DNA of 64,000 bases, from the NCBI GenBank assembly GCA_964576925.1, contig CAZNWJ010000003.1:248001-312000 (forward strand). The letters run 5' to 3'. The position numbers and the translations under genes were made by a program. Below are positions 8,002 to 17,427 of this stretch, one piece after another. Within the stretch, counting starts at the first letter, position 1, and every line of letters begins with the position of its first letter. The notes beneath the pieces were generated by a model. It ran no database searches. It saw only the letters and a list, made by a program, of their open reading frames with translations, and was not told the origin of the DNA. This DNA is from JADJGC01 sp964576925 (GTDB taxonomy: Bacteria; Zixibacteria; MSB-5A5; CAIYYT01).

Positions 8002-11000
8002 CAGAAACTCACTCCCAGCCCAAGCTTGAGTTGGCGCGGCGCCAGGTACTTTGTCGGATTGTTCCAGAGCGGCAATTCATAGGCGAGCGGCGGGAGTTCA
8101 AACAGGTTGCCGCCTTTCGGAATTGTGTCGTCTTCGAGATATTCTTTGCCGGTGAGCGGATTGATGAGGGTCACGTTCTTATGGTCGAGAATGTTCGTGC
8201 CTTCGAAAAACAGCGTCAACGTGTACCGCTTCATCCGGAAGTACTTCTGAAACGAGAAATCGAGCGAGTTCCACCAGGGGCCGATCTTGGAGTTGCTCTC
8301 GCCGTCCGGAACGAAGATCGTGAATCCCAAATCGTCGGTTGTCGCACGGTAGGGCGTATAGCGTTTTCCCGCTTGTCCCCAGAACTTGACATTCAGATTC
8401 CAGTCGCGCGGCAGCGTCAAACCAAGAAATCGCGGATTTTTGTCCCGTGGTCCGGCAAAATTGGTCTTGAGCACGAACTGCCAGGGTTTATCCCAGTCGA
8501 AGGCGACGTCATTGTAGATCTGACCTTCCGATCGCGCTTGCAGGCCGCGCAGGATGTCGGCCGGAAGCGACCGCTCACCGCGCGCCTTGCTGAACGCGGC
8601 GCTGGCGGAGACGTCAAAGAAATCTGAATACTCGTGGATATATTCCACCTCGACTCCCTGGCTCGTCGCGTAATCGAGATTGAAGTAAAGAAAATAAGTT
8701 TCATCCGGGAAGCGCGGATCGGGCGCCACCGCTGTGGCGGCGATGTAGTCGCCGATGTACTTGATGTATCCGGAAATGCCGATAGCGGCGCGTTCAGCGG
8801 GAAGATACTTGACGCCGACTTCGATGTTGGTGACCTTCTCATAATCCAGCGCCGGGTTGCCATAGAGCTGATAAGCGGCCTGCGATGGCGTATAGAGCTT
8901 GGCATACAGATACTGTGGTGCAGGCTTGCGTGCAAAGCGCGAATAAGAGCCGTAGAGCGTGAAATTCCGGCTCAACATGTTGGCGATGCCGAAACGCGGC
9001 GAGATCGATCCCCGGGCGCGCCGCCCCAGGACTTCCTGCGTTTCATCTTCGAATTTCTGGCGCAAGACGTCACTCAGCACAGACAGGCTCTCGTCTGCAA
9101 GCGCGTCTTCGGCGTACTTTCCAACAAACCAAAGATCGTAGCGTACGCCGAAATCAAAGACCATTCCTTGAAGATTTATGCTGTTCTGGATGAACCCGCC
9201 GTAGGTCGAAGGCCTGGCACGATAGGCATCGTAGTTCAGGCCGAAACCCGACTCACCCAGCCACGGCTTGTAGATGTCGAGAACCTGAACGGTCTGATAC
9301 TCGCTTTCTACACCCAACTTGAGTTTGTAGTTGTCCTCGACGGCGGTTTCGTAGGTCGCTTTGAAGCCGTAATTCTCGATATAATGATCGTACCAGCTGT
9401 CGCCGTCACCACCGTCCCAGAATCCGTCACCCTTGATTACGGTATAGGTCGAGCTGTCAGGCGAAGCGATGACTGTATCAGGCCGGTTGTCCACAGGCTG
9501 AACGTATTCAGTCCAGTGCTTGCCGTTGACATCTGACCTTAGTGTCGTAAAGAACCGCGAAGCCGTCAGTCGCAATTGCCGGTCGAGGGAAAATCGATAG
9601 TCAAGACTCAGGACCTGCTGATTCGATTTTTGCGTAAACGTATTGTAGTTGTCGAGAATCTTCTCATACTCAAACGGATATCCGTAGGAGTAGTCAATCG
9701 TCCGAATGCGGGTTTCAAGTATGCTGCGATCCTGGTTGACATTGGCCGCTCCGGAATGTGACAGCGACAACTTGACCAGCGGTGAGAGCTTCCAGGTCAA
9801 CTTCAGCAATGTCGAATATTGGTTGTCTGAGCGCGCCGCCCACGAATCGCCGCCGAAGGTTGTCGAGTACAGATTGCGCGAATAGGGAAGATAGGTGTCG
9901 GTCAACAGGAAGTTGCCTGACCAGAAGAAGTAGGTTTCGCCGGGAAGATTCAGCTTACGAATCAGCGCACTCGTGATTGGCTCGGGGCCGGAGAGGCTCG
10001 CCTCGGCGATATCAGAATTGAATCCGGAAGCCCCGAACAGGTGGTCGTTATGGTAGTTCAGGCTCCCCGACAGCTTCTCCTGACCCTCCCGCGTGATCAC
10101 TTCAACTACGCCGGAGGTCGCCTGCGAAAATTCGGCATTGGCGCCGCCCGAATAGAGATTAAGTTCGCGCACCGAGTTGGCGTTTAATGCCAGTCCGTAC
10201 CCGCGGCGAATCAGCGGATCCGTGACCGAAACGCCGTCGATCATGTATTGCGTTTCGTAGGTGCGCCCACCCCGAATGTGAAGTTCCTTGTCGATCTCGA
10301 CTACGCCCGGCAATTCTTTGAGAATCTCGCCCAGATCGCGCACTGTACCGCGGGAAATCTCCTTGGGCTGAATCGTGCGGATTGCGGCCGGCACCGTCGG
10401 GTCGAGCAGCGGGCGTTCCCCGTAGACGACCACCTCGCTGCCGAGCGGCAGGACGGTTTCGTCGAGAGCAAAATCAAGTTCGGTCGTTTCGCCGGCGTAG
10501 ACTTCGACGGCGTAGTGGCGGACCTGCTTGTAGCCGATCAACGTCGCTTCAACCGTGTAGCGCCCGGGCTTGACCTTGCCGATCGCATACTCACCATTGA
10601 CGCCCGATTGCGCGCCCATCGCGATCTCGCTGATTCTAATCACAGCGCCCGGAAGTACATCGCTTGAGTTGGCTCGCAAGACCTTTCCTTGCAGAGTCCC
10701 GGTACGAAACTCCGGATTCGGGTTCTTGGCGCGCTCTTCTGCCGTGATCGGCTTCACCCGGATTTCAACATTCAGGTCCTGTCGGGTGCCGACGCGCAGG
10801 CGGCGGAGGTAACTGGCATGGTAATCCGGCAAGGTCGCCTCGAGATCGTAGATGCCTCCCGCCACCTCCGTCAGTCTGAAGACGCCGGAAGAATCGGAAA
10901 CGGCCGCCAGATTGGTCCCGAGAATCTTGATCCTGACCCCGGCAAGCGAGCGGTCGGTAATACGATCGTAGACGATGCCGGTGATGGTCCCGCTGAAAGC

Positions 11001-11054
11001 GGTCGGGGCGCACAGCAAGTGAGTGGCAATCAAGAAAGTAAGTAGTCGTTTCAT
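8001..11054 (-). CDS. TonB-dependent receptor with two carboxypeptidase-like N-terminal domains
   Basis: A 1017-residue outer membrane receptor. A signal peptide (about 1-21, ending in AFS-GT) is followed by two CarboxypepD_reg-like beta-sandwich domains: TITGIVYDRITDRSLAGVRI at about 23-100 and GTLQGKVLRANSSDVLPGAV at about 118-205. A plug domain then runs at about 215-325 (PAAIRTIQPKEISRGTVRDL, LPGVVEID, IRGGRTYETQYMIDGVSV). The rest is a 22-stranded barrel ending in an aromatic residue (LGLGVSF), as outer membrane barrels do. Substrate unknown: the gene pairs with a lipoprotein gene downstream, and no siderophore or glycan operon adjoins it. Confidence 0.92.
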   Translation of the reverse strand: MKRLLTFLIATHLLCAPTAFSGTITGIVYDRITDRSLAGVRIKILGTNLAAVSDSSGVFRLTEVAGGIYDLEATLPDYHASYLRRLRVGTRQDLNVEIRVKPITAEERAKNPNPEFRTGTLQGKVLRANSSDVLPGAVIRISEIAMGAQSGVNGEYAIGKVKPGRYTVEATLIGYKQVRHYAVEVYAGETTELDFALDETVLPLGSEVVVYGERPLLDPTVPAAIRTIQPKEISRGTVRDLGEILKELPGVVEIDKELHIRGGRTYETQYMIDGVSVTDPLIRRGYGLALNANSVRELNLYSGGANAEFSQATSGVVEVITREGQEKLSGSLNYHNDHLFGASGFNSDIAEASLSGPEPITSALIRKLNLPGETYFFWSGNFLLTDTYLPYSRNLYSTTFGGDSWAARSDNQYSTLLKLTWKLSPLVKLSLSHSGAANVNQDRSILETRIRTIDYSYGYPFEYEKILDNYNTFTQKSNQQVLSLDYRFSLDRQLRLTASRFFTTLRSDVNGKHWTEYVQPVDNRPDTVIASPDSSTYTVIKGDGFWDGGDGDSWYDHYIENYGFKATYETAVEDNYKLKLGVESEYQTVQVLDIYKPWLGESGFGLNYDAYRARPSTYGGFIQNSINLQGMVFDFGVRYDLWFVGKYAEDALADESLSVLSDVLRQKFEDETQEVLGRRARGSISPRFGIANMLSRNFTLYGSYSRFARKPAPQYLYAKLYTPSQAAYQLYGNPALDYEKVTNIEVGVKYLPAERAAIGISGYIKYIGDYIAATAVAPDPRFPDETYFLYFNLDYATSQGVEVEYIHEYSDFFDVSASAAFSKARGERSLPADILRGLQARSEGQIYNDVAFDWDKPWQFVLKTNFAGPRDKNPRFLGLTLPRDWNLNVKFWGQAGKRYTPYRATTDDLGFTIFVPDGESNSKIGPWWNSLDFSFQKYFRMKRYTLTLFFEGTNILDHKNVTLINPLTGKEYLEDDTIPKGGNLFELPPLAYELPLWNNPTKYLAPRQLKLGLGVSF

Positions 11055-11217
11055 TTCACCGATTAAGACGCGACGAGCGGTCTCCTGTCAAATCGGGAAA
11101 CAATAACGCTGTTCAAGTTTCTGGTCAAGACAAACCGGGAATTTCAAAGACCGCACCAGTTAAGAACGGCGCTTGCAGTTCAACGCCCGGCAGCGTATCA
11201 TCAGCGCTGTGGGTGAA

Positions 11218-11673
11218 GTGTCAATCAAGAATATCGCGCAGAATCGCAAAGCTCGCCATGAGTATGAGATTCTCGATACATATGAGACGGGAATCGTCTT
11301 GGTCGGTACCGAGGTCAAGTCCCTGCGGCTTGCCAAGGTTCAGTTGGCGGACAGCTATGCGTTGATCGAAGGCGATGAGCTCTGGCTGCACCACATGCAC
11401 ATTACTCCCTACACCCATGGCAACATCCACAACCACGAGCCGGCGCGCAAACGCAAACTCTTGATGCACCGTCAGGAGTTGCGCAAGCTCTATGCCAAGG
11501 CAGTTGAGCGCGGCTTGACCCTGGTGCCGCTGAGGATCTATTTCAAGGGTAAGGTCGCCAAGGTGGAACTGGCGCTGGTGCGCGGCAAGAAGTTACACGA
11601 CAAACGGGATTCGATCGCCGATCGTGACGCACGCCGCGAAATCGATCGGAATCTTAAGGAACGACGGCATTGA
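11218..11673 (+). CDS. smpB: SsrA-binding protein SmpB
   Basis: Binds tmRNA and brings it to stalled ribosomes for trans-translation. Family motifs are NRKARHEYEI at the N-terminus, GTEVKSLRLAKVQLADSY, HITPY and the lysine-rich tail KRDSIADRDARREIDR. With the GTG at 11218 the protein has 151 residues, close to the usual length. Other in-frame starts are GTG 11209 and TTG 11173, and none has a convincing ribosome site, so the exact start is open. The stop overlaps the TTG start of the amidase gene by 4 nt. Confidence 0.93.
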   Translation: MSIKNIAQNRKARHEYEILDTYETGIVLVGTEVKSLRLAKVQLADSYALIEGDELWLHHMHITPYTHGNIHNHEPARKRKLLMHRQELRKLYAKAVERGLTLVPLRIYFKGKVAKVELALVRGKKLHDKRDSIADRDARREIDRNLKERRH

Positions 11674-13187
11674 GTTTCAGTATAATCTCGCGAATGCGTC
11701 TGGCTTTGTTGGTATGGCTTGCGACAGGGGTGCTCGCCGTTACGGCTGTTGCCGATACGATTGCCTTGAAAGGCGTCGGTAAAGGTGGTCGGATTAAGCG
11801 AATTACCGTCGGCCAGGTGGACTATATGTCTGCTGCCGACTTGTTCTCGGCGATGCAGAGCCGGGCGCGCTGGAACGGGCAAGACCGCAAGCTCGAAGCG
11901 ACGCTTTTTGCTCACCACCTGGTCTTCCAACCCGACAACATCTTCTGCGCCGTAGACGGCCAGCTTTACAACCTGGTCCACGAACCGGTATTCCGCACCG
12001 ATGACCTCTATCTTCCGATCAATCAGACAGTGTATCTCTTGTCCGACGTGTTGGAGCAGGTTCTGATCTATGACGCCAAGCGGGGGACGATCGCAGCTAT
12101 CGGCAAAGAATTTAACGTCGTCGGCGCTTCGCTGCAGGAGAAAGTCAACGGCGATCTCCTCGAGGTCATGCTGACGCGAAAGCTCGATTACGAGGTCTTC
12201 GTCAGCGAAGGCAACTGGATCAACGTCACCATTCCCAACGGATTGGTCGACACGCTCAATTTCACTCTCGATCGCCAATCAGAGAAAGTAATCGCCATTC
12301 GGGCTTTCCAGTTTCCCGGCTCTGCGCAGGTGTCGGTCCAGATGCGCCGTAATGTCGGCAATTTCCATACCAACTACGCTCCCGACCCCCACCGGATACA
12401 GATTTCCCTCGAAAGCGGCGATTTCATCGCCCCGTCATCCGATACGGTCTCACAGGTACGACACGATGAATTCGATCCGATCGATGTCATTGTCATTGAC
12501 CCGGGACATGGCGGCGAACACGACGGCGCTATTGGCCGGAACGGCCTGCGCGAGAAAGAAGTCACCCTCGACATCGCGCTTCGGCTCGAAAAACTCCTGG
12601 CAACCGACAAGCGCTTCCGCGTGATCATGACGCGCACCGAGGATGTGACGGTCGGTCTGGAAGAGCGCGCCAGGAAGGCCAACGAGGCCAACGGCGACCT
12701 GTTCGTGTCGATCCATGCAAACTCCTCCGAAGAAAGAGGCGCCTCCGGCTCAGAGACGTATTTCCTCGCCGCCGCCAAGAGCGATGCCGCCCGTATCACG
12801 GAACTGCTGGAAAACTCCGATTTTGAGGTTGATATTCCTGTCGCTCCAAAGAAGGGCAAGGAAGAACTCGACTTCATTGTGATGGACATGCTGCAAACCG
12901 AATACCTGGCACAATCGCAGATGCTGGCCGAAGCGGTGCAGGAGGAACTGAAAATGAATCTGAGTATTCGCTCGCGGGGCATCAACCAGGCAGGGTTTCG
13001 CGTCTTAAACCAGGTCAGGATGCCCTCGGTGCTCGTCGAAGTGGCCTTTATTTCGAACAAGATTGAAGAGCGGCTTCTGGCGCAGGAGGCATTCCGTCAA
13101 TCAGCCGCTGAGAGCATCTTCACCGGTCTGCTGCGATTTGTTGAGCGCTTCGAAAAGGATGTCAAGGTCGATGCCGGGTCCCAATAG
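11670..13187 (+). CDS. N-acetylmuramoyl-L-alanine amidase (Amidase_3)
   Basis: A 505-residue exported cell-wall hydrolase that cleaves the amide between N-acetylmuramic acid and the stem peptide. The signal peptide (about 1-28) ends TAVADT. The N-terminal half is beta-rich and AMIN/copper-amine-oxidase-like. The catalytic domain starts near residue 272. Zinc and catalytic residues are visible: H in DPGHGG (about 279), E in LREKEVTLDIA, H in SIHANS (about 349) and E in VEVAFISN (about 457). The TTG at 11670 overlaps the smpB stop (TTGA) and has AAGGA upstream. ATG 11694 is the alternative. It overlaps murI by 17 nt, linking wall turnover and precursor supply. Confidence 0.93.
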   Translation: MSFSIISRMRLALLVWLATGVLAVTAVADTIALKGVGKGGRIKRITVGQVDYMSAADLFSAMQSRARWNGQDRKLEATLFAHHLVFQPDNIFCAVDGQLYNLVHEPVFRTDDLYLPINQTVYLLSDVLEQVLIYDAKRGTIAAIGKEFNVVGASLQEKVNGDLLEVMLTRKLDYEVFVSEGNWINVTIPNGLVDTLNFTLDRQSEKVIAIRAFQFPGSAQVSVQMRRNVGNFHTNYAPDPHRIQISLESGDFIAPSSDTVSQVRHDEFDPIDVIVIDPGHGGEHDGAIGRNGLREKEVTLDIALRLEKLLATDKRFRVIMTRTEDVTVGLEERARKANEANGDLFVSIHANSSEERGASGSETYFLAAAKSDAARITELLENSDFEVDIPVAPKKGKEELDFIVMDMLQTEYLAQSQMLAEAVQEELKMNLSIRSRGINQAGFRVLNQVRMPSVLVEVAFISNKIEERLLAQEAFRQSAAESIFTGLLRFVERFEKDVKVDAGSQ

Positions 13188-13983
13188 TCCCATCGGAATC
13201 TTCGACTCCGGGCTGGGCGGATTGACCGTTGCCCGCGAGATTTTTCAACTCTTGCCCTCGGAAGATGTTGTCTATTTCGGCGATGTCGGGCGCTACCCTT
13301 ATGGCGGCCGTTCGAAGGAGATTATCGTCGAATTCTCGCGGCAGGATGTCAATTTCTTGCTTGAGCAAGGCGTTAAGATGGTCGTGGCTGCCTGCAATAC
13401 GGCTTCAGCTATCGCGCTGCAGACGATTAAAGGCGAATTTGCCACGGAAATGGTGGGTGTGATTGATCCTGGCGCGGTCAGCGCCGTCGCTTCTACCAAG
13501 AATGGCATCGTCGGCGTAATCGGCACCACCGGCACGATCCACTCGAATGCCTATGCCCGCGCCATCGAAGCGCTCGATCCCAAGATTCGCGTTTTCAGTA
13601 TGGCTTGCCCGCTATTCGTTCCGCTCGTGGAAGAGGGTTACACGGATAAGCGCGCGACGTTTCTCATCGCGGAAGAGTACCTGTCGCCTTTCAAAAACAA
13701 CGGGATCGATACGCTGATTCTCGGTTGCACGCACTATCCTCTGCTCAAATCGGTAATCAGGCAAGTTCTCGGGGAGACAGTCCAACTGATCGACTCGGCG
13801 CGCGAGACGGCGAAAGTGGTAGCACGGCAGTTGGCCGCCGGCAGCGCGCTGAACACAAAAAGCACCGATGGGGCGCACAAGTTCTACGTCTCAGACGTTC
13901 CCGACCAGTTTGCGCAGCAGGCACGGCACTTTCTCGGTGACGCCGTCCGCAATGCCATGCGAGTCGATATCACCAAATACTGA
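13171..13983 (+). CDS. murI: Glutamate racemase
   Basis: A 270-residue cofactor-independent racemase that makes D-glutamate for peptidoglycan. The two catalytic cysteines are C75 in AACNTASA and C186 in LGCTHYPLL. The N-terminal IGIFDSGLGGLTV carries the substrate-binding Asp and Ser. The ATG at 13171 is inside the end of the amidase gene (17-nt overlap); starts further upstream would add residues outside the family. Length and motifs are normal. Confidence 0.96.
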   Translation: MPGPNSPIGIFDSGLGGLTVAREIFQLLPSEDVVYFGDVGRYPYGGRSKEIIVEFSRQDVNFLLEQGVKMVVAACNTASAIALQTIKGEFATEMVGVIDPGAVSAVASTKNGIVGVIGTTGTIHSNAYARAIEALDPKIRVFSMACPLFVPLVEEGYTDKRATFLIAEEYLSPFKNNGIDTLILGCTHYPLLKSVIRQVLGETVQLIDSARETAKVVARQLAAGSALNTKSTDGAHKFYVSDVPDQFAQQARHFLGDAVRNAMRVDITKY

Positions 13984-14009
13984 GTCCCGGCTCTTCAGAT
14001 CAATCAACA

Positions 14010-14609
14010 ATGAAGTTCTCCCGACTAATTCTCGCGACGAATAATCAGCACAAGGTACAAGAGATCTCTGCGATTCTGGAAGGGACAGGAATCGCGGTGT
14101 TGAAAAAGAGCGACTTCGACGATTTTCCGGACATCGAAGAAACCGGCACGACTTTGGAGGAGAATGCGCTTCTCAAAGCGCGCGCGATCTTCGAGCGTTA
14201 CGGTATACCGGCCCTTGCAGATGACACCGGTCTGGAAGTCGAGTATCTCCAGGGCGCACCCGGGGTCTATTCCGCGCGCTATGCCGGCGAACAATGCTCA
14301 TTCGAAGACAACAACCGCAAGCTGCTCGCTGAATTGCATGGCGTTTCCGGCGCACAGCGGCGAGCGAAGTTTGTCAGCGTCATTGGCGTTGTCTTTGAAG
14401 GAGGTGCAATCTGCCATCGCGGCGAAGTTGAAGGTTTGATTTCCGAATCGATGCAGGGAAACAACGGCTTCGGTTACGACCCGGTATTCTTCTACCCGCC
14501 GCTGGGCAAAACCTACGCGCAGATGACGGCTGACGAAAAGAACCGGATTTCGCATCGAGCGCTTGCACTCAAGAAATTCCGCGCCTGGCTGGACAGCCAG
14601 GGGACCTAA
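14010..14609 (+). CDS. rdgB: RdgB/HAM1-family XTP/dITP pyrophosphatase
   Basis: A 199-residue house-cleaning nucleotide pyrophosphatase that hydrolyses dITP, ITP and XTP to monophosphates. Family motifs are LILATNNQHKVQEI (substrate-binding T/N/K) at about 6-19, ADDTGLEVEYLQGAPGVYSARYAG at about 70-93 and NNGFGYDPVF at about 151-160. The start lies 26 nt after the murI stop. Gene order smpB-amidase-murI-rdgB suggests one operon. Confidence 0.95.
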   Translation: MKFSRLILATNNQHKVQEISAILEGTGIAVLKKSDFDDFPDIEETGTTLEENALLKARAIFERYGIPALADDTGLEVEYLQGAPGVYSARYAGEQCSFEDNNRKLLAELHGVSGAQRRAKFVSVIGVVFEGGAICHRGEVEGLISESMQGNNGFGYDPVFFYPPLGKTYAQMTADEKNRISHRALALKKFRAWLDSQGT

Positions 14610-14698
14610 GGCGCGAACAGCGATGGCCGGCGCGGTAACCGTTCTGCGCTTCAACATCTTGTTGCCGATTCCTACTCGGTACGATTAATTCATCTCGC

Positions 14699-16144
14699 AT
14701 GCCGAATGAGTCAAACCAGCCTTCGACGTACGTCGCCACCGAGAGCTCGCCACGCCTGGTCACTGCGCGCGGCGTTTCGATCGCTCTTTATTTACTCATA
14801 GCCATCGCGCTCGGCGTCATCGCGCTTTTCGCCAAACCACTGATCGTTGCGGGTACCATCGTCGCGATCTTCGTCGGACTGATGATTGCGCTTTATCCCT
14901 ACTTCGGCCTGATTAGCTACTACGTCGTTATTGTCGTGCGGCCGGAAGTGCTCTTTCCCGCTCTGGCAACGCTGCGCCCCGCGCGCCTGATCGCCGCCTC
15001 GCTGTTGGTCTCGACGATTATTCACAAAAAATACCGCGGTGAAGCCTTCGTCTTTCTTAAGGACCGGATGACGCGGCATTTCATGTTTTTTCTCGGTGCT
15101 CTGCTGGCCTCGATACCCCTGTCTTTCTGGATCAGCAACTCGTTCTGGTTTGTCATGAACTTCGCCTGGGTGTTTGTCTACTATCTCCTGATCATCAACA
15201 CCATCACCACCGAGATGCGCCTGAAGGGCTTCATCTGGTTGACAATGGTGTCCACGGGGTACACGGCGATCAGTTCGGCGATCGCCTACTTTTCCGGCAC
15301 CCTGGTCGTGGCGCAGGGAATCGAGCGCGCCGAAGGGCTCTCCGGTACTGACCCGAATACGCTTGCGGTGTCGCTCATGCTCGGCATTCCATTCTTGTAT
15401 TTTTCGTTGTACTGGATTCGCCTGAAGATTGTGCGCGTCGTTCCCCTGGTCTGCTTGTGTGCTTGCGTGTTCACGATCGCGATCACGGGCTCGCGTTCTG
15501 GCGTGATTGGCCTGGTGGCAACGGCGTTCTTTATCTGGTTGGTGTCAAAAAACAAGATGATCATCGGCGTTGCGGCAGTGTTGCTGATGATTGCCGGGTG
15601 GTTCGCCCTGCCTCCGCAATACAAGGAACGTTACGCGACGATTTTCGCCGAAGAGCGCGACGCCTCGACCGAAGGGCGTTTCGATGCCTGGAAGGCGGGC
15701 TGGGGAATGTTTTTAGCCAATCCGGTGACCGGCATCGGCGTTGACTGTTTCCCCCTTGCGTACGGCTCCGGTCAGTACTCCGACACGCGCGCCTATCTGC
15801 GCTCGCATAATATGTACATACAAATCATCGCCGAAACGGGGGTGATAGGGCTTCTGACCTTCGGGGCGCTACTTTGGTACATGATCGCCGCCAACTTCCG
15901 GCTGCGTAAGCGACTCAAGGAGGCGGGACACGGCAGCCACTTCTACGCCTGGTTGTCCCATTCAATCACGGCTTCCACCGGTGCGCTCTTTGTGACCTCG
16001 ATCTTCGGGCATTCCCTCTTTCGAGGCCATTGGTACACCTGCGCCGCACTAACGGTTGTGCTCGTGACGCTGGCAGCGAACCTGGCATCTGAGCCATCGC
16101 AGACTGCCAAATCAGAGCTGCACTCGGCAGCCAGTCGATCATAG
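14699..16144 (+). CDS. O-antigen ligase/polymerase family membrane protein (Wzy_C)
   Basis: A 481-residue polytopic membrane protein with roughly 11-12 hydrophobic segments from residue 26 onward. The Wzy_C/WaaL signature is in the large periplasmic loop: EGRFDAWKAGWGMFLANPVTGIG, followed by LRSHNMYIQIIAETGVIGLL, with the conserved R and H of this superfamily. It would polymerise repeat units or transfer a glycan to an acceptor on the outer face of the inner membrane. It opens the exopolysaccharide locus. Because a PEP-CTERM protein lies in the same region, an exosortase-associated role in O-glycosylation is possible but unproven. Confidence 0.82.
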   Translation: MPNESNQPSTYVATESSPRLVTARGVSIALYLLIAIALGVIALFAKPLIVAGTIVAIFVGLMIALYPYFGLISYYVVIVVRPEVLFPALATLRPARLIAASLLVSTIIHKKYRGEAFVFLKDRMTRHFMFFLGALLASIPLSFWISNSFWFVMNFAWVFVYYLLIINTITTEMRLKGFIWLTMVSTGYTAISSAIAYFSGTLVVAQGIERAEGLSGTDPNTLAVSLMLGIPFLYFSLYWIRLKIVRVVPLVCLCACVFTIAITGSRSGVIGLVATAFFIWLVSKNKMIIGVAAVLLMIAGWFALPPQYKERYATIFAEERDASTEGRFDAWKAGWGMFLANPVTGIGVDCFPLAYGSGQYSDTRAYLRSHNMYIQIIAETGVIGLLTFGALLWYMIAANFRLRKRLKEAGHGSHFYAWLSHSITASTGALFVTSIFGHSLFRGHWYTCAALTVVLVTLAANLASEPSQTAKSELHSAASRS

Positions 16145-16213
16145 TTACAGCGACTTGAGATTTCTCGCCCTGAGCCAAACAATTGCATTGACGATTTACT
16201 CAATATTGATATT

Positions 16214-17296
16214 TTGGTCGACGTGACTCGACTTCTCGCACATCTGGCAATTGTCGCAATAGTCCTGCTGGCAGCGTTGTTTGCAGAGTTCGCCCAAGCG
16301 CAGGCTGAACCGCCTGCCGTCGGGGAACACGCCCATGAACAAGCCGCCGATTCGGGACAGGTCGGAACTGTCGTCGAGCCGCCGCAAGATTCCCACGAGC
16401 AGGCAGCGCCGGCTCCCGAATCTCCCCCGACGATCTGGACAATCATCTCTCATCCTAAGTACCTGACGATGCTCGGCCTCATGCTGGCCGGGCTGCTCTT
16501 GCTGTTCATCCGCAAAATCAATCTCTGGGTGAGAATCGGCGGTCTGCTTGTGATGTTTGTTCTTTACGGCATCGATCAGGTTTTTCCACTGCACCCAAGC
16601 CCGATGTGCGCCGTGACGAAGCTCTTCATGTTCCGCTTTACGCACGGCCAGTGGTTTGTTGGATTTCTGGCATTCTTTCTCGTTATTCTTGTGCCAAGTT
16701 TGCTGGGCAGGAAATTGTTCTGCGGCTGGGTCTGCCCGCTGGGTGCATTTCAGGAGCTGATTAATAAGATTCCGACGAAGTTCAAGATCAAGCAGTTCAA
16801 CTTCACAGCCTTCAATTCCGTACGCTTCGCTCTCCTGGCAATGTTCTTCTTCTCCTTCTTCTGGGTGAAATCGTACATGGACGCCCTCGGCGAAGAAACG
16901 GGTATGGCGGGAACTTCACTCTGGAAAGCCTACTCTGCCTATAGTATTTACGACCCGATCAATTTCTTTGAGTACCTGCACTGGACGTTTGATACCGTCT
17001 TCTGGATCACGATGCCGCTGCTGGTCTTGGCGAGCCTGGCGCTCTACCGTCCGTTTTGTTACCTAATCTGCCCGATCGGCGCGGTCAGTTGGTTGCTCGA
17101 AAAAATCGCACCGGCGCGCGTGCGCATCAATCGCCAGACCTGTAACGACTGCGGCATCTGCGTCATTAAGTCGCCGTGCCCGACGATCAAGCCGTTACTG
17201 AAAGGCGATAACCTTAACCTTCCCGATTGCACTTCGTGCGGTGAGTGTCTGAACACTTGCCCCAAAAAATCGATTTCTTTCGGCTTCACGTCCTAA
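16214..17296 (+). CDS. NapH/MauN-like membrane polyferredoxin
   Basis: A 360-residue membrane iron-sulfur protein. After an N-terminal hydrophobic segment and an acidic, Ala/Pro/His-rich linker (about 30-75) come several membrane helices. Two Cys-x3-Cys-Pro motifs (CGWVCPLGAFQ at about 173-183 and CYLICPIGAVSW at about 282-293) are the NapH-family redox motifs. The C-terminus has two ferredoxin-like motifs: CNDCGICVIKSPCP, in which the last spacing is two residues longer than the usual CxxCxxCxxxCP, and CTSCGECLNTCP. It probably passes electrons between quinols and a periplasmic or cytoplasmic partner. Start is TTG 16214 or GTG 16223. No partner enzyme is adjacent. Confidence 0.85.
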   Translation: MVDVTRLLAHLAIVAIVLLAALFAEFAQAQAEPPAVGEHAHEQAADSGQVGTVVEPPQDSHEQAAPAPESPPTIWTIISHPKYLTMLGLMLAGLLLLFIRKINLWVRIGGLLVMFVLYGIDQVFPLHPSPMCAVTKLFMFRFTHGQWFVGFLAFFLVILVPSLLGRKLFCGWVCPLGAFQELINKIPTKFKIKQFNFTAFNSVRFALLAMFFFSFFWVKSYMDALGEETGMAGTSLWKAYSAYSIYDPINFFEYLHWTFDTVFWITMPLLVLASLALYRPFCYLICPIGAVSWLLEKIAPARVRINRQTCNDCGICVIKSPCPTIKPLLKGDNLNLPDCTSCGECLNTCPKKSISFGFTS

Positions 17297-17427
17297 GACT
17301 AAGATTCTCAGACCACAACAGGGGACTCGATTAGCGCTTGCCCGCAGGCGTTGTAACTTGCTATTTCCCATGCCGATAAGATACTTGTCAGCGTGGTGAC
17401 ATGAAGCGAATACGGATGTGAGCGGAT

